DNA of 64,000 nt from Gemmatimonadetes bacterium 13_1_40CM_69_22 (GTDB taxonomy: Bacteria; Gemmatimonadota; Gemmatimonadetes; Gemmatimonadales; GWC2-71-9): positions 49,236 through 113,235 of the forward strand of contig MNEL01000047.1 of assembly GCA_001917665.1 (NCBI GenBank). The letters are read 5' to 3'. The notes under the pieces are model-generated. The model did no database searches. It was not told where the DNA came from and worked only from the letters and a program-made list of their open reading frames with translations. Both the position numbers and the translations under genes were made by a program. This document shows, piece after piece, positions 18,423 through 27,595 of this stretch (positions are counted from its first letter, which is position 1; each line of letters begins with the position of its first letter).

Positions 18423-18496
18423 TAGCGGCGGTCGGACTCGAACCGACGACCCGCGGATTATGATTCCGCTGCTCTAACCAGCTGAGCTACGCCGCC
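18423..18496 (-). tRNA. tRNA with CAU anticodon (elongator Met, possibly Ile2)
   Basis: A complete cloverleaf of 74 nt can be drawn on the minus strand: acceptor GGCGGCG with CGCCGCT (G1:U72 wobble), D arm AGCTCAGCTGGTTAGAGCA, anticodon stem GCGGA/TCCGC with loop ATCATAA (anticodon CAU), T arm GTCGG TTCGAGT CCGAC. The CCA end is not encoded. The sequence resembles elongator tRNA-Met; a tRNA-Ile2 read via lysidine also has CAU and tilS is present, so the amino acid identity is not certain. It lies 19 nt after alkA on the same strand. Confidence 0.9.
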
Positions 18497-18515
18497 TTGA
18501 ACACAAGAGAAGAAC

Positions 18516-19208
18516 TTAGCGGCGCCTCGGCGCAGACGGGAGTGCCCGTGCGTTGCTCGCGCGCTCGAGCGCGCGCCACAAATACCAGCTCGCCACCGTG
18601 CGATACGGCTTCCACCGCTCACCCCGTCGTTCGAGGTCTTCACGCGCCGGCAGCGCGCGTTTCTTGAACGCGATCGCGAACCCCTTGCGGACCCCGTAGT
18701 CGTCCGCGGGAAGCACGTCGGGGCGGCCGAGGCGGAATATCAAAAACATCTCCGCGGTCCACCGGCCGATACCGCGCACCACGGTGAGGCGCTCGACAAT
18801 CGCCTCGTCTTCCATCCGACGAGCCTCGGCGAGCGTGGGGATCCCGCCGTCTGTCACGTGCCGCGCGAGGTCGCGCAGCGAGAGCAGCTTCGCGCGCGAC
18901 AGGCCGGCAGCCCGAAGCTTTGCGTCCGAGACGCGCCGCATCTGCTCGACGGTGAGGCCGGCGGGCGCGCGCGGAAACAGCGCGCACACGCGCGCGAAGA
19001 TCGTGACCGCGGCCTTGCCGCTGAGCTGCTGGTAGACGACGGCCTCCGCCAGCGCGGCGAAGCTGCTCGCAGCACGCTTGAGCTGCAAGCGAAACGGGCC
19101 GACGGCGTCGATCACGCGCGCGAGCATCGGGTCGGACGCGCGCACGTGCTCGACCGCGACACGAGCATCGAAACTGTAGGCGCCGTCGTGCGCCGGCGCG
19201 GTGGCCAT
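18516..19208 (-). CDS. DNA-3-methyladenine glycosylase (AlkA/HhH-GPD)
   Basis: 230 residues. The helix-hairpin-helix and catalytic Asp region reads LTVVRGIGRWTAEMFLIFRL then LPADDYGVRKG, where the second Asp of ADD is the expected catalytic residue of HhH-GPD glycosylases. FAALAEAVVYQQLSGKAAVTI is the helical bundle block of AlkA. It excises alkylated purines and pyrimidines in base-excision repair. It lacks the N-terminal Ada-like or TBP-like extension of E. coli AlkA, as expected for the short form. The stop of the DinB-like gene upstream is 6 nt away, so they probably form a two-gene unit. Confidence 0.88.
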   Translation of the reverse strand: MATAPAHDGAYSFDARVAVEHVRASDPMLARVIDAVGPFRLQLKRAASSFAALAEAVVYQQLSGKAAVTIFARVCALFPRAPAGLTVEQMRRVSDAKLRAAGLSRAKLLSLRDLARHVTDGGIPTLAEARRMEDEAIVERLTVVRGIGRWTAEMFLIFRLGRPDVLPADDYGVRKGFAIAFKKRALPAREDLERRGERWKPYRTVASWYLWRALERASNARALPSAPRRR

Positions 19209-19214
19209 CGGCGC

Positions 19215-19718
19215 CTACTCCGCGCCCAGCCGCTTGATGAGCTGCACCTGGCCCGCGTGGTAGACGGCGTGGCAGGTGATGCCGAGGACCAGGTCGAAAC
19301 GCTCGGCGTCTGTGAGTGACGATTGCGCGCGGCCGACGCGGATGTCGGCGATGGCCGTGGCCAATCGACCCCGCTCCGCCTCCACCACGGCCCGGATCTC
19401 CGACCAAGCCAGCTTGGACTGATCGGGCAGTGCGAACCAGTCGTCACCTTCGAGCACGAACTGCTCCGGTGGTGTACCGGAGAGTTGTCCTCGCACGGAG
19501 CGGGTGTAGTAGGCGTGATGGAGCGCGATCTCGGCGATGTTGTGACGCCCGGGCGCCGGCCGCCAGAACGCGAGCTCCGGCGCAACGTCGGCGAGGGCGG
19601 CCTTCAGATCGGCGCCGTGCCAGGCCCCCGGTCCGTACCCCTCCTCGACGACGCGCGCGAGCACGCTCGGATCCAACCCGGCCGGAATCGCTGTCTTGGC
19701 ATTCATCGCAACGCTCAT
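19215..19718 (-). CDS. DinB-like four-helix metal-binding protein
   Basis: 167 residues. The DinB/YfiT-type layout is visible: a histidine in the second helix (IAEIALHHAYYTRSVRG) and the C-terminal HAVYHAGQVQLIKR, which supply the three metal histidines of the family. Substrates are unknown for most members; some are thiol-dependent S-transferases using bacillithiol or mycothiol. Strong ribosome-binding site GGGAGG 5 nt before ATG 19718. The gene precedes alkA and is divergent from an AraC regulator across a palindromic site, suggesting control by it. Confidence 0.75.
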   Translation of the reverse strand: MSVAMNAKTAIPAGLDPSVLARVVEEGYGPGAWHGADLKAALADVAPELAFWRPAPGRHNIAEIALHHAYYTRSVRGQLSGTPPEQFVLEGDDWFALPDQSKLAWSEIRAVVEAERGRLATAIADIRVGRAQSSLTDAERFDLVLGITCHAVYHAGQVQLIKRLGAE

Positions 19719-19769
19719 GATGGCCTCCCGCGTGAGTGGCGCAACCGGGATTGCCTTTGTGGCCCCCGG

Positions 19770-19792
19770 GCTCTCAAGTTGAGAGCATCATA
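19770..19792. promoter_or_regulatory. Palindromic operator candidate between DinB-like and AraC genes
   Basis: GCTCTCAA (19770-19777), one base, then TTGAGAGC (19779-19786) form a perfect 8-bp inverted repeat. It abuts TATGAT on the minus strand (19792-19787), a good -10 for the DinB-like gene, so a bound regulator would cover the start site. No matching -35 was clear. The neighbouring AraC protein is the obvious candidate ligand-responsive regulator. Confidence 0.45.
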
Positions 19793-19813
19793 CGCAGTCA
19801 CAGGAGCGAAGTC

Positions 19814-20743
19814 TTGGTAAAAATTGCGCTCGCGGTGGAGCGGGCAGTAGCGCAGCGCGCCCTGACCGGTGACCGGGGGCGGGTCACGGGGCGTGTGCTG
19901 GCTCGAGGCGAGGGCTGGACCGTCGAGGATGTGATCTGCACGTCCGGTCCCCAGGACCGACCGTTCGAAGAGCATCACGCGCACGTTTCGATCGGCATCG
20001 TCGCGGCGGGGACGTTTCAGTACCGCTCCGCGGCGGGTCGCGAGCTGATGACGCCTGGCTCGCTGCTGTTGGGCAACCCCGGTCAATGTTTCGAATGTGG
20101 GCATGAGCACGGCTCGGGGGACCGCTGCCTCGCATTTCGTTACGCCCCGGACTATTTCGAGCGACTCGCGGCGGATGCCGGAGCCTCCGCCGCCACGCAG
20201 GCGTTCCGGCTGCTTCGCCTGCCGCCGTTACGGCGGTTGGCGCCGCTCGTCGCGCACGCTTGCACCGGTCTGGCCGGATCCGTTGCAGTGGCGTGGGAGG
20301 AAGTCAGCGTCCACCTGGCGGCGCAGGTGGTGCAGCTGGTGAGCGCGCTCCGAGCCGACGGGAGCGGTGCGCCAGGCAACGCGGTGGCGCGCGTGACGCG
20401 AACGGTGCGGGCGATTGAACGTCATCCCAGCGCCCGACTCACCCTGGGACGCCTGGCGCGCGAGGCGGGTCTGAGCCCGTACCACTTCCTCCGTACGTTC
20501 GAGCGCGTGACGGGTGTGACGCCGCATCAGTACGTGCTCCGGGCGCGCCTGCGTGAGGCCGCGCTGCGGCTGGCGGCAGAACGGGCGAAAATCATCGACG
20601 TCGCGCTCGATTGCGGCTTCGGCGACGTGTCAAACTTCAACCGCAGCTTCCGCGCCGAGTTCGGCGTCAGCCCACGCGCCTATCGTCTGCAGACGGGGCC
20701 GGGGTGGAAACGACAGCATCGCGGTCCAGCTCAGGATCCTTGA
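19814..20743 (+). CDS. AraC-family transcription regulator
   Basis: 309 residues from TTG 19814, chosen because AGGAG lies 7 nt upstream; an in-frame GTG at 19736 would add 26 residues and overlap the divergent promoter. The N-terminal half is a cupin-like sensing domain (VSIGIVAAGTFQYRSAAGRE, GSLLLGNPGQCFECGHEH). The C-terminal 100 residues have two helix-turn-helix motifs: LTLGRLAREAGLSPYHFLRT and IIDVALDCGFGDVSNFNRSF, with the signature FGVSPRAYR. The ligand is unknown. It is likely to regulate itself and the divergent DinB-like/alkA pair, hinting at a stress or alkylation response. Confidence 0.85.
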   Translation: MVKIALAVERAVAQRALTGDRGRVTGRVLARGEGWTVEDVICTSGPQDRPFEEHHAHVSIGIVAAGTFQYRSAAGRELMTPGSLLLGNPGQCFECGHEHGSGDRCLAFRYAPDYFERLAADAGASAATQAFRLLRLPPLRRLAPLVAHACTGLAGSVAVAWEEVSVHLAAQVVQLVSALRADGSGAPGNAVARVTRTVRAIERHPSARLTLGRLAREAGLSPYHFLRTFERVTGVTPHQYVLRARLREAALRLAAERAKIIDVALDCGFGDVSNFNRSFRAEFGVSPRAYRLQTGPGWKRQHRGPAQDP

Positions 20744-21051
20744 CGCAGGGTGCCATGGACTCTGTGACCGACCTCCCTGTAAGATTCATCAGGTAGAGCA
20801 CGGGCGGACTGCACGATGGCACCTCTGCTGGGCCACTCAGGCGATGGCGGCACGATCGACGGTGGCGTCTGGCTAGCGGCGTTGGGCTCCCGACACATCC
20901 GTTGCTTGCCTGCCACAGGGGGGTCCGCACGGCTGGCCTGGTCTTCAGGCGGCGAGCCCCTGCCGACCGGCCGACGCGGTGCGGCGCTTGCATCCCGCGC
21001 TAGGGAAACCATGAGGACCCTCCTGTTCGCAGCGCTCGTCGGGGTGCCCCG
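20744..21051. other. 308-nt stretch with no convincing gene
   Basis: The stretch between the AraC gene and the pseudokinase has no recognisable protein. On the minus strand a 93-codon frame runs from ATG 21012 to 20731, preceded by a strong GGAGGG motif 5 nt upstream, but its composition (Pro, Ser, Arg rich) and lack of similarity to a known family make it doubtful; it would overlap the AraC 3' end convergently by 13 nt. The same AGGAGGGTC-CATG context appears on the minus strand at 17238-17252. Confidence 0.3.
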
Positions 21052-22584
21052 ATGAAGTGCCCGCGCTGCTCGCTGTTCGACATCCCAGAAGGCGCGCCGG
21101 GGTGCGCAGTGTGCGGCTACCAGCTGCCCGGCCCCGAGGCGGCAAAGGCGGCGCCCGCCGCCCTGACGGAGCTGGACGCGCGCCGCGAGCTGACGCGCGA
21201 ATTCCGCATCGAGGCGCTGCTCCAGCCTGGCGATCAGGGCTCCAGCATCGTGTACCTGGCCTATGACCCGCGCCAGGACCGGCAGGTGGAGGTGAAGGTT
21301 GCGCCACGCCAGCCGCTGCGGGAGGCGGGAGTGGAAGACCGATTCCGGCGCGCGGCGGAAGCGGCTGCGGCGCTCGATCACCCCCACATCTTACCGATCT
21401 ACCGGTGCGGGGCCACGGCGAACTTCCTCTGGTTCTCCACCAAGCAATTCCAAGGTCGCTCCGTCGCGGAGATAGTCCGCACCAACGGACCGATCGACCT
21501 CGCCGACTGCCTGCGGATCCTCGAGCAGGTCGCGAGCGCGCTGGATTACGCGCACCGGCGGGGCGTGTTCCACGGGGCGCTCTCGTCCAGCAACGTGGTG
21601 CTCGACGCGAACGAGTGGGCCCTGGTGGGCGATTTCGCCGTCGCCGAAGTGGTGGCCACCGGTCGCACCGCGGCCGAGGTCTTCAACGCTCGGGGCCCGA
21701 CGCCGACCGCCGACCAATACGGGTTGGCGGCGGTGGCGTACGAATGCCTCAGCGGCAGGCCGCCCGGGAACGAACCGATGCCCGACCTGAGCGACGTCCG
21801 CCCGGAAATTCCCGCACACGTCTCCGAGGCACTGCGGCGCGCCCTGAGCAGCCGCCCCACCGAGCGGTTCCCGACGGTGCTCGACTTCGTCGGCGCGATC
21901 GGCGGGACGTCGCCGGGGGCCGGGCAGCGCGCCGCCCTGTTCTCGCTCAACCCGCGCCGGGGACCCGGCTCACCGGTCGTCATCATGGACGACGAGCCCG
22001 AGCCACGCCGCGTGGGCCGCCGCCTCGCCGCCGCGGCCAGCATCGTGCTCGCGCTCGGGGCAGGCGGCGTGTGGCTCAGCCTGTCGTCGCTCCCCGCCGC
22101 CCCGCCGCTGCAGCGACGCCTGGGGGCGGGACGCCCGCCCGCGACCGCGTCGGTACCGATCCCGCCTGGGCCTGCGGCGGCTCCGCTCGAGAGTGCACCG
22201 CGCGACACCCAGCCGGCGCCGGTGACTCCAAGTCCGCCGGCCGGTCGCCCCCTGCCCCCGGCGCCCCAGCGGGCGACTGCCCCGCGCGTGATGCGCACCG
22301 CGCCCCCCCCGCCGGCGGTCAAGAAGCCCGCGCCGCCGCGCGCCACCGTGCGGCGCGGCATGGAGCTCGGCCGCCTGTCCGTCAACGCGTTGCCGTGGGG
22401 CAACGTGTACGTCGACGGTCAGCTGCTCGGCACCGTTCCGCTGACCGACCTGCCCGTCTGGCCCGGGGCGCACTTGCTGCGCGTGGAGCGTGAGGGCTTC
22501 CAGCCGTACGAGCGCACCTTCGAGATCGCGTCGGGCCAGCGGTTGAAGATCACCGACATCGTCCTGCGAGAGCTCGCACCATGA
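21052..22584 (+). CDS. Membrane-anchored pseudokinase with zinc ribbon and PEGA domain
   Basis: 510 residues. Order: zinc ribbon (Cys3, Cys6, Cys18, Cys21), kinase-like domain about residues 50-285, one membrane segment about 326-345, a proline-rich linker to about 430, and a C-terminal PEGA domain (LSVNALPWGNVYVDGQLLG, HLLRVEREGFQPYE). The kinase fold keeps the Lys of the ATP site (VEVKV, Lys82) and the first Asp of DFG, but the catalytic HRD is HGA (174-176), the catalytic-loop Lys is Ser and DFG is DFA (194-196). It is therefore expected to bind, not phosphorylate. The PEGA part would be periplasmic. It overlaps the next gene by ATGA, so it starts a three-gene unit of envelope proteins. 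Partner and signal are unknown. Confidence 0.85.
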   Translation: MKCPRCSLFDIPEGAPGCAVCGYQLPGPEAAKAAPAALTELDARRELTREFRIEALLQPGDQGSSIVYLAYDPRQDRQVEVKVAPRQPLREAGVEDRFRRAAEAAAALDHPHILPIYRCGATANFLWFSTKQFQGRSVAEIVRTNGPIDLADCLRILEQVASALDYAHRRGVFHGALSSSNVVLDANEWALVGDFAVAEVVATGRTAAEVFNARGPTPTADQYGLAAVAYECLSGRPPGNEPMPDLSDVRPEIPAHVSEALRRALSSRPTERFPTVLDFVGAIGGTSPGAGQRAALFSLNPRRGPGSPVVIMDDEPEPRRVGRRLAAAASIVLALGAGGVWLSLSSLPAAPPLQRRLGAGRPPATASVPIPPGPAAAPLESAPRDTQPAPVTPSPPAGRPLPPAPQRATAPRVMRTAPPPPAVKKPAPPRATVRRGMELGRLSVNALPWGNVYVDGQLLGTVPLTDLPVWPGAHLLRVEREGFQPYERTFEIASGQRLKITDIVLRELAP

Positions 22585-23636
22585 TTCGCCGCCTGGTCAC
22601 GACGCTCGTAGTCGCTGTGCTCGCGCTCGTGACGCGGGGCGCCACGGTCGCGGCCCAGTCCGCCACGGACCTGCTCACAGCCGGAATGCGCTCGTATCAG
22701 AACCTCGACTACGAGGCGGCAGCAGCCACGCTGCGTCGCGGCCTGATGCGCGCGACGAGCGACACCTTCTCCACCCCCGAGCGGCTCCAGGCGCTGACGT
22801 ATCTCGGCGCCACCGAGCTGTTCCGGGGCCGCCGGGACTCCGCCGTCGCCGCGTTCCGGCAGATCGCCGTCACCGATCCGAGATACCGGCCCAGCGCGAT
22901 CATCTTCCCGCCGCAAGTGACCAGCATGTTCCAGGAAGTCCGCCAGGGGACGAAGACGGTCTTCATCCAGGTTCCGCCCGAGACCGAGTTTCGGGCGCGG
23001 AGCGAGCACTTCACCGCCCGGCTGGTGGCGAGCACGCCGCACGACATCGCCGTCGCGGTTACCCGCGAGGACGGAACTGTGGTGAATTCACTCTATACCG
23101 GGCCGATTGACGACAGCCTCGCGGTGACATGGGACGGCACGGAGCGGGGAGACCCGGTGAAGAGCGGCCACTACCTGCTGCGAGTCACCTCCCGGGCGGC
23201 AGCCGGCGCGCGTCAGCTGGTCCGCCAGCTCCCGCTCGAGATCGAGCGGGCGCGGCCGGACACGCAAGCGTGGCCGTCGCCGGGCGATGCGACGTCGCCG
23301 GGAGTGCGTTCCGGGCCGGCGGTGCGCTCGCTCGCGGGGGGCCTGGCGGCCGCGGTCGCCGTGATCGTGCTACCGTCGATCGTCGCCCACGACGCCGACG
23401 GCATCAAGGGGCGATTCGCAGTCGCGGCCGCCATCGGTGGGGCCGGGCTCGCGAGCTTCTTCGCGCAGCGGTCCGCGCCTCCCATCGACGTCGCTGCCGG
23501 GGCGAACGCCGCGGTGCGCGACGCGGCGAAGCGCCGCCTGGAGCAGGTGCGGCAGCAAAACGCCAAGAGCCTCGCCGAGGTCCGGCTGCGGGTGCGCGCC
23601 GGACCGGCGACGCTGCTGGAACAGGGGGCGCAATGA
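22581..23636 (+). CDS. Exported TPR-like protein with FlgD/Ig-like domain
   Basis: 351 residues. A signal peptide ends near residue 25 (ATVAAQS). Residues 30-110 look like one or two TPR-type helical hairpins (AGMRSYQNLDYEAAAATLRR, LTYLGATELFRGRRDSAVAA). A beta-sandwich follows with DGTVVNSLYTGPIDDSLAVT and GHYLLRVTS, resembling the FlgD-like Ig domain. The C-terminal third has two hydrophobic stretches (about 250-300). No family name is certain. It is translationally coupled to the pseudokinase before it and the exported protein after it, which suggests all three build or sense one envelope structure. Confidence 0.65.
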   Translation: MIRRLVTTLVVAVLALVTRGATVAAQSATDLLTAGMRSYQNLDYEAAAATLRRGLMRATSDTFSTPERLQALTYLGATELFRGRRDSAVAAFRQIAVTDPRYRPSAIIFPPQVTSMFQEVRQGTKTVFIQVPPETEFRARSEHFTARLVASTPHDIAVAVTREDGTVVNSLYTGPIDDSLAVTWDGTERGDPVKSGHYLLRVTSRAAAGARQLVRQLPLEIERARPDTQAWPSPGDATSPGVRSGPAVRSLAGGLAAAVAVIVLPSIVAHDADGIKGRFAVAAAIGGAGLASFFAQRSAPPIDVAAGANAAVRDAAKRRLEQVRQQNAKSLAEVRLRVRAGPATLLEQGAQ

Positions 23637-24280
23637 AGACCTTGGCGCGCGTCGCCTGCGCCCTCACGCTGGTCGCATCACCGCTCGCGGCGCAACAGCG
23701 CCCGCGCGGCACGGTCTTCGCCGACGGCGCCATCGTGCGGTTCGGCGAGGTTTTGGGAACGCCCGCCGGGTCTTTCAGCGGACCGACCTTCGGCGTCGAG
23801 GGCGGCGTCAGTCTCGGCAGCCTCAGGCTGGGCGCGGGCTACCTGGAGGGCCGGGTGCAGCCGAGCAGCGGGAGTTCGGATTCGGTGGCGCGCGATCTCG
23901 TGGAAGCACGCGCGTTCCTGGGTGTGCAGCTGTTGCCGTGGCTCCGATTGAGCGTGGGGCCGCACGTGCGCGCGTTCGTGATGGACGCCGTGACCGAGCG
24001 CTGGGTGCTCTGGCCGCTGCGCGCCCGGGCGCAAACTGCCCTGGCGTCGACGCCGCTGGAGACGTACGTCGAGCTGTGGCGCGCCCTGTCGGCCAAGGTG
24101 AACCTCCCCGAGGCAGTCGACCACGTGCAAGGCGGGGAAGCCGGCGTGGTGCTGCGGCCGCGCGGGTCGGCGTTGTGGATGCGGCTCGGCTACCGCGTGG
24201 ACGGCGCTCAGCTCGGGGGCGGGAGTCGCAGCGAGTCAGTCGAGGCCGTGAGCTTCGCCGTGGGGATCGGGTCGCGCTAG
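23633..24280 (+). CDS. Exported beta-rich protein, possibly outer membrane
   Basis: 215 residues. A signal peptide ends at SPLAAQQ (about residue 20). The remainder alternates hydrophobic and polar residues with short turns (RLGAGYLEGRVQ, LRLSVGPHVRAFV, LWMRLGYRVDGAQ) and ends in VSFAVGIGSR, the pattern of a small outer-membrane barrel, although the last residue is Arg and not aromatic. No named family recognised. It overlaps the upstream gene by ATGA and ends the three-gene unit; the next gene is convergent. Confidence 0.6.
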   Translation: MKTLARVACALTLVASPLAAQQRPRGTVFADGAIVRFGEVLGTPAGSFSGPTFGVEGGVSLGSLRLGAGYLEGRVQPSSGSSDSVARDLVEARAFLGVQLLPWLRLSVGPHVRAFVMDAVTERWVLWPLRARAQTALASTPLETYVELWRALSAKVNLPEAVDHVQGGEAGVVLRPRGSALWMRLGYRVDGAQLGGGSRSESVEAVSFAVGIGSR

Positions 24281-24305
24281 CGGAACCGCCGGCCGCGTGC
24301 GGCGA

Positions 24306-26629
<2,324 letters not shown>

Positions 26630-26633
<4 letters not shown>

Positions 26634-27595
26634 CCCGCTGGAAAATGATCGAAGCCTTTGGGAGGCGCGATCGCCTGGCCGTGGTCGGTGAGCCGTACAC
26701 CCGACCCGCGCACACAGCAACCGATCCGGGTGAGCGGAACGCGTGTCGCGACCCGGAACGATCGCGCGTCCCGATCCGTGAAGCCGGGCGGCAGTACAAC
26801 CAAGAGCTCGAACTCCTCGCCGCTCGCCACGGCGACGTGCCGATGGACGCTGCGAAAGCACGGCACCTGCTCGAGCGCGATCTCGACCCGGATGCCCGAC
26901 GCCGCGGCGAGGTGGGCCGCGTCCGCCGCGAGCCCGTCGGAGACGTCGATCATCGCCCGCGCGCCGAGCGCGGCCAGCCGGCGCCCCGCGGCGATGCGCG
27001 GTACGGGGCGCGCGAAGCGACGAAACAAGGCGGGGGGCGGGCGCCGACCCGCCGCGAGCGCCTGCAGCGCCGCCTGCGCGCCGCCCAGCGCTCCCGTCAC
27101 CCACACCCCATCACCAGGACGCGCCCCGTCGCGACGCACCGGGCGCACCGTCCAGCCCAAGACGCACACGTCCACCAGGTATCGGTCCGAGCGGACGAGG
27201 TCGCCACCCAGCACATATGCGCCGACGCTCCTTGCCGCGGCACCCACGCCGGCCATGATCTCGACGGCGGCCCCCGCTTTCCGCTTCACCCTTCCCCGGC
27301 CGTTTCCCGGCATTCCCAACGAGACGAGCAAGCCGAACGGCTCAGCGCCTTCCGCGGCGAGATCCGACAAGGCCGCCGCGGCCGACCGCCACCCGATGTC
27401 GGCGAACGAGAGCCAGGCGGTCCGGAAATGCACGTCCTCGAGGCTCAGGTCGATGCTGACGGCAAGCCAGGTGCGCCCGACGCGAACCAGCGCGCAGTCA
27501 TCGCCCAGGCCCCGCCCAGTCCGCCCCAACCGAGCGAAGATGCGGCGCAGCTGGTCGAATTCCCCGCCACTGCCGAGACGCAGGTTGGCGCTCAC
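26630..27595 (-). CDS. thiL: Thiamine-monophosphate kinase
   Basis: 321 residues from GTG 27595, which overlaps the preceding stop (GTGA). Family blocks: GLGDDCALVRVG, VSIDLSLEDVHFRTAWL, ADIGWRSAAAALSDLAAEGA, VLGGDLVRSD, VTGALGGAQAAL and MIDVSDGLAADAAHLA, GEEFELLVVLPP. These contain the Mg-ATP aspartates of the AIR synthase-like fold. It phosphorylates thiamine monophosphate to thiamine diphosphate. No other thiamine genes are in the window. Other PurM-like kinases are excluded by the N-terminal FDQLRRIF plus GDDCAL pattern. Confidence 0.92.
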
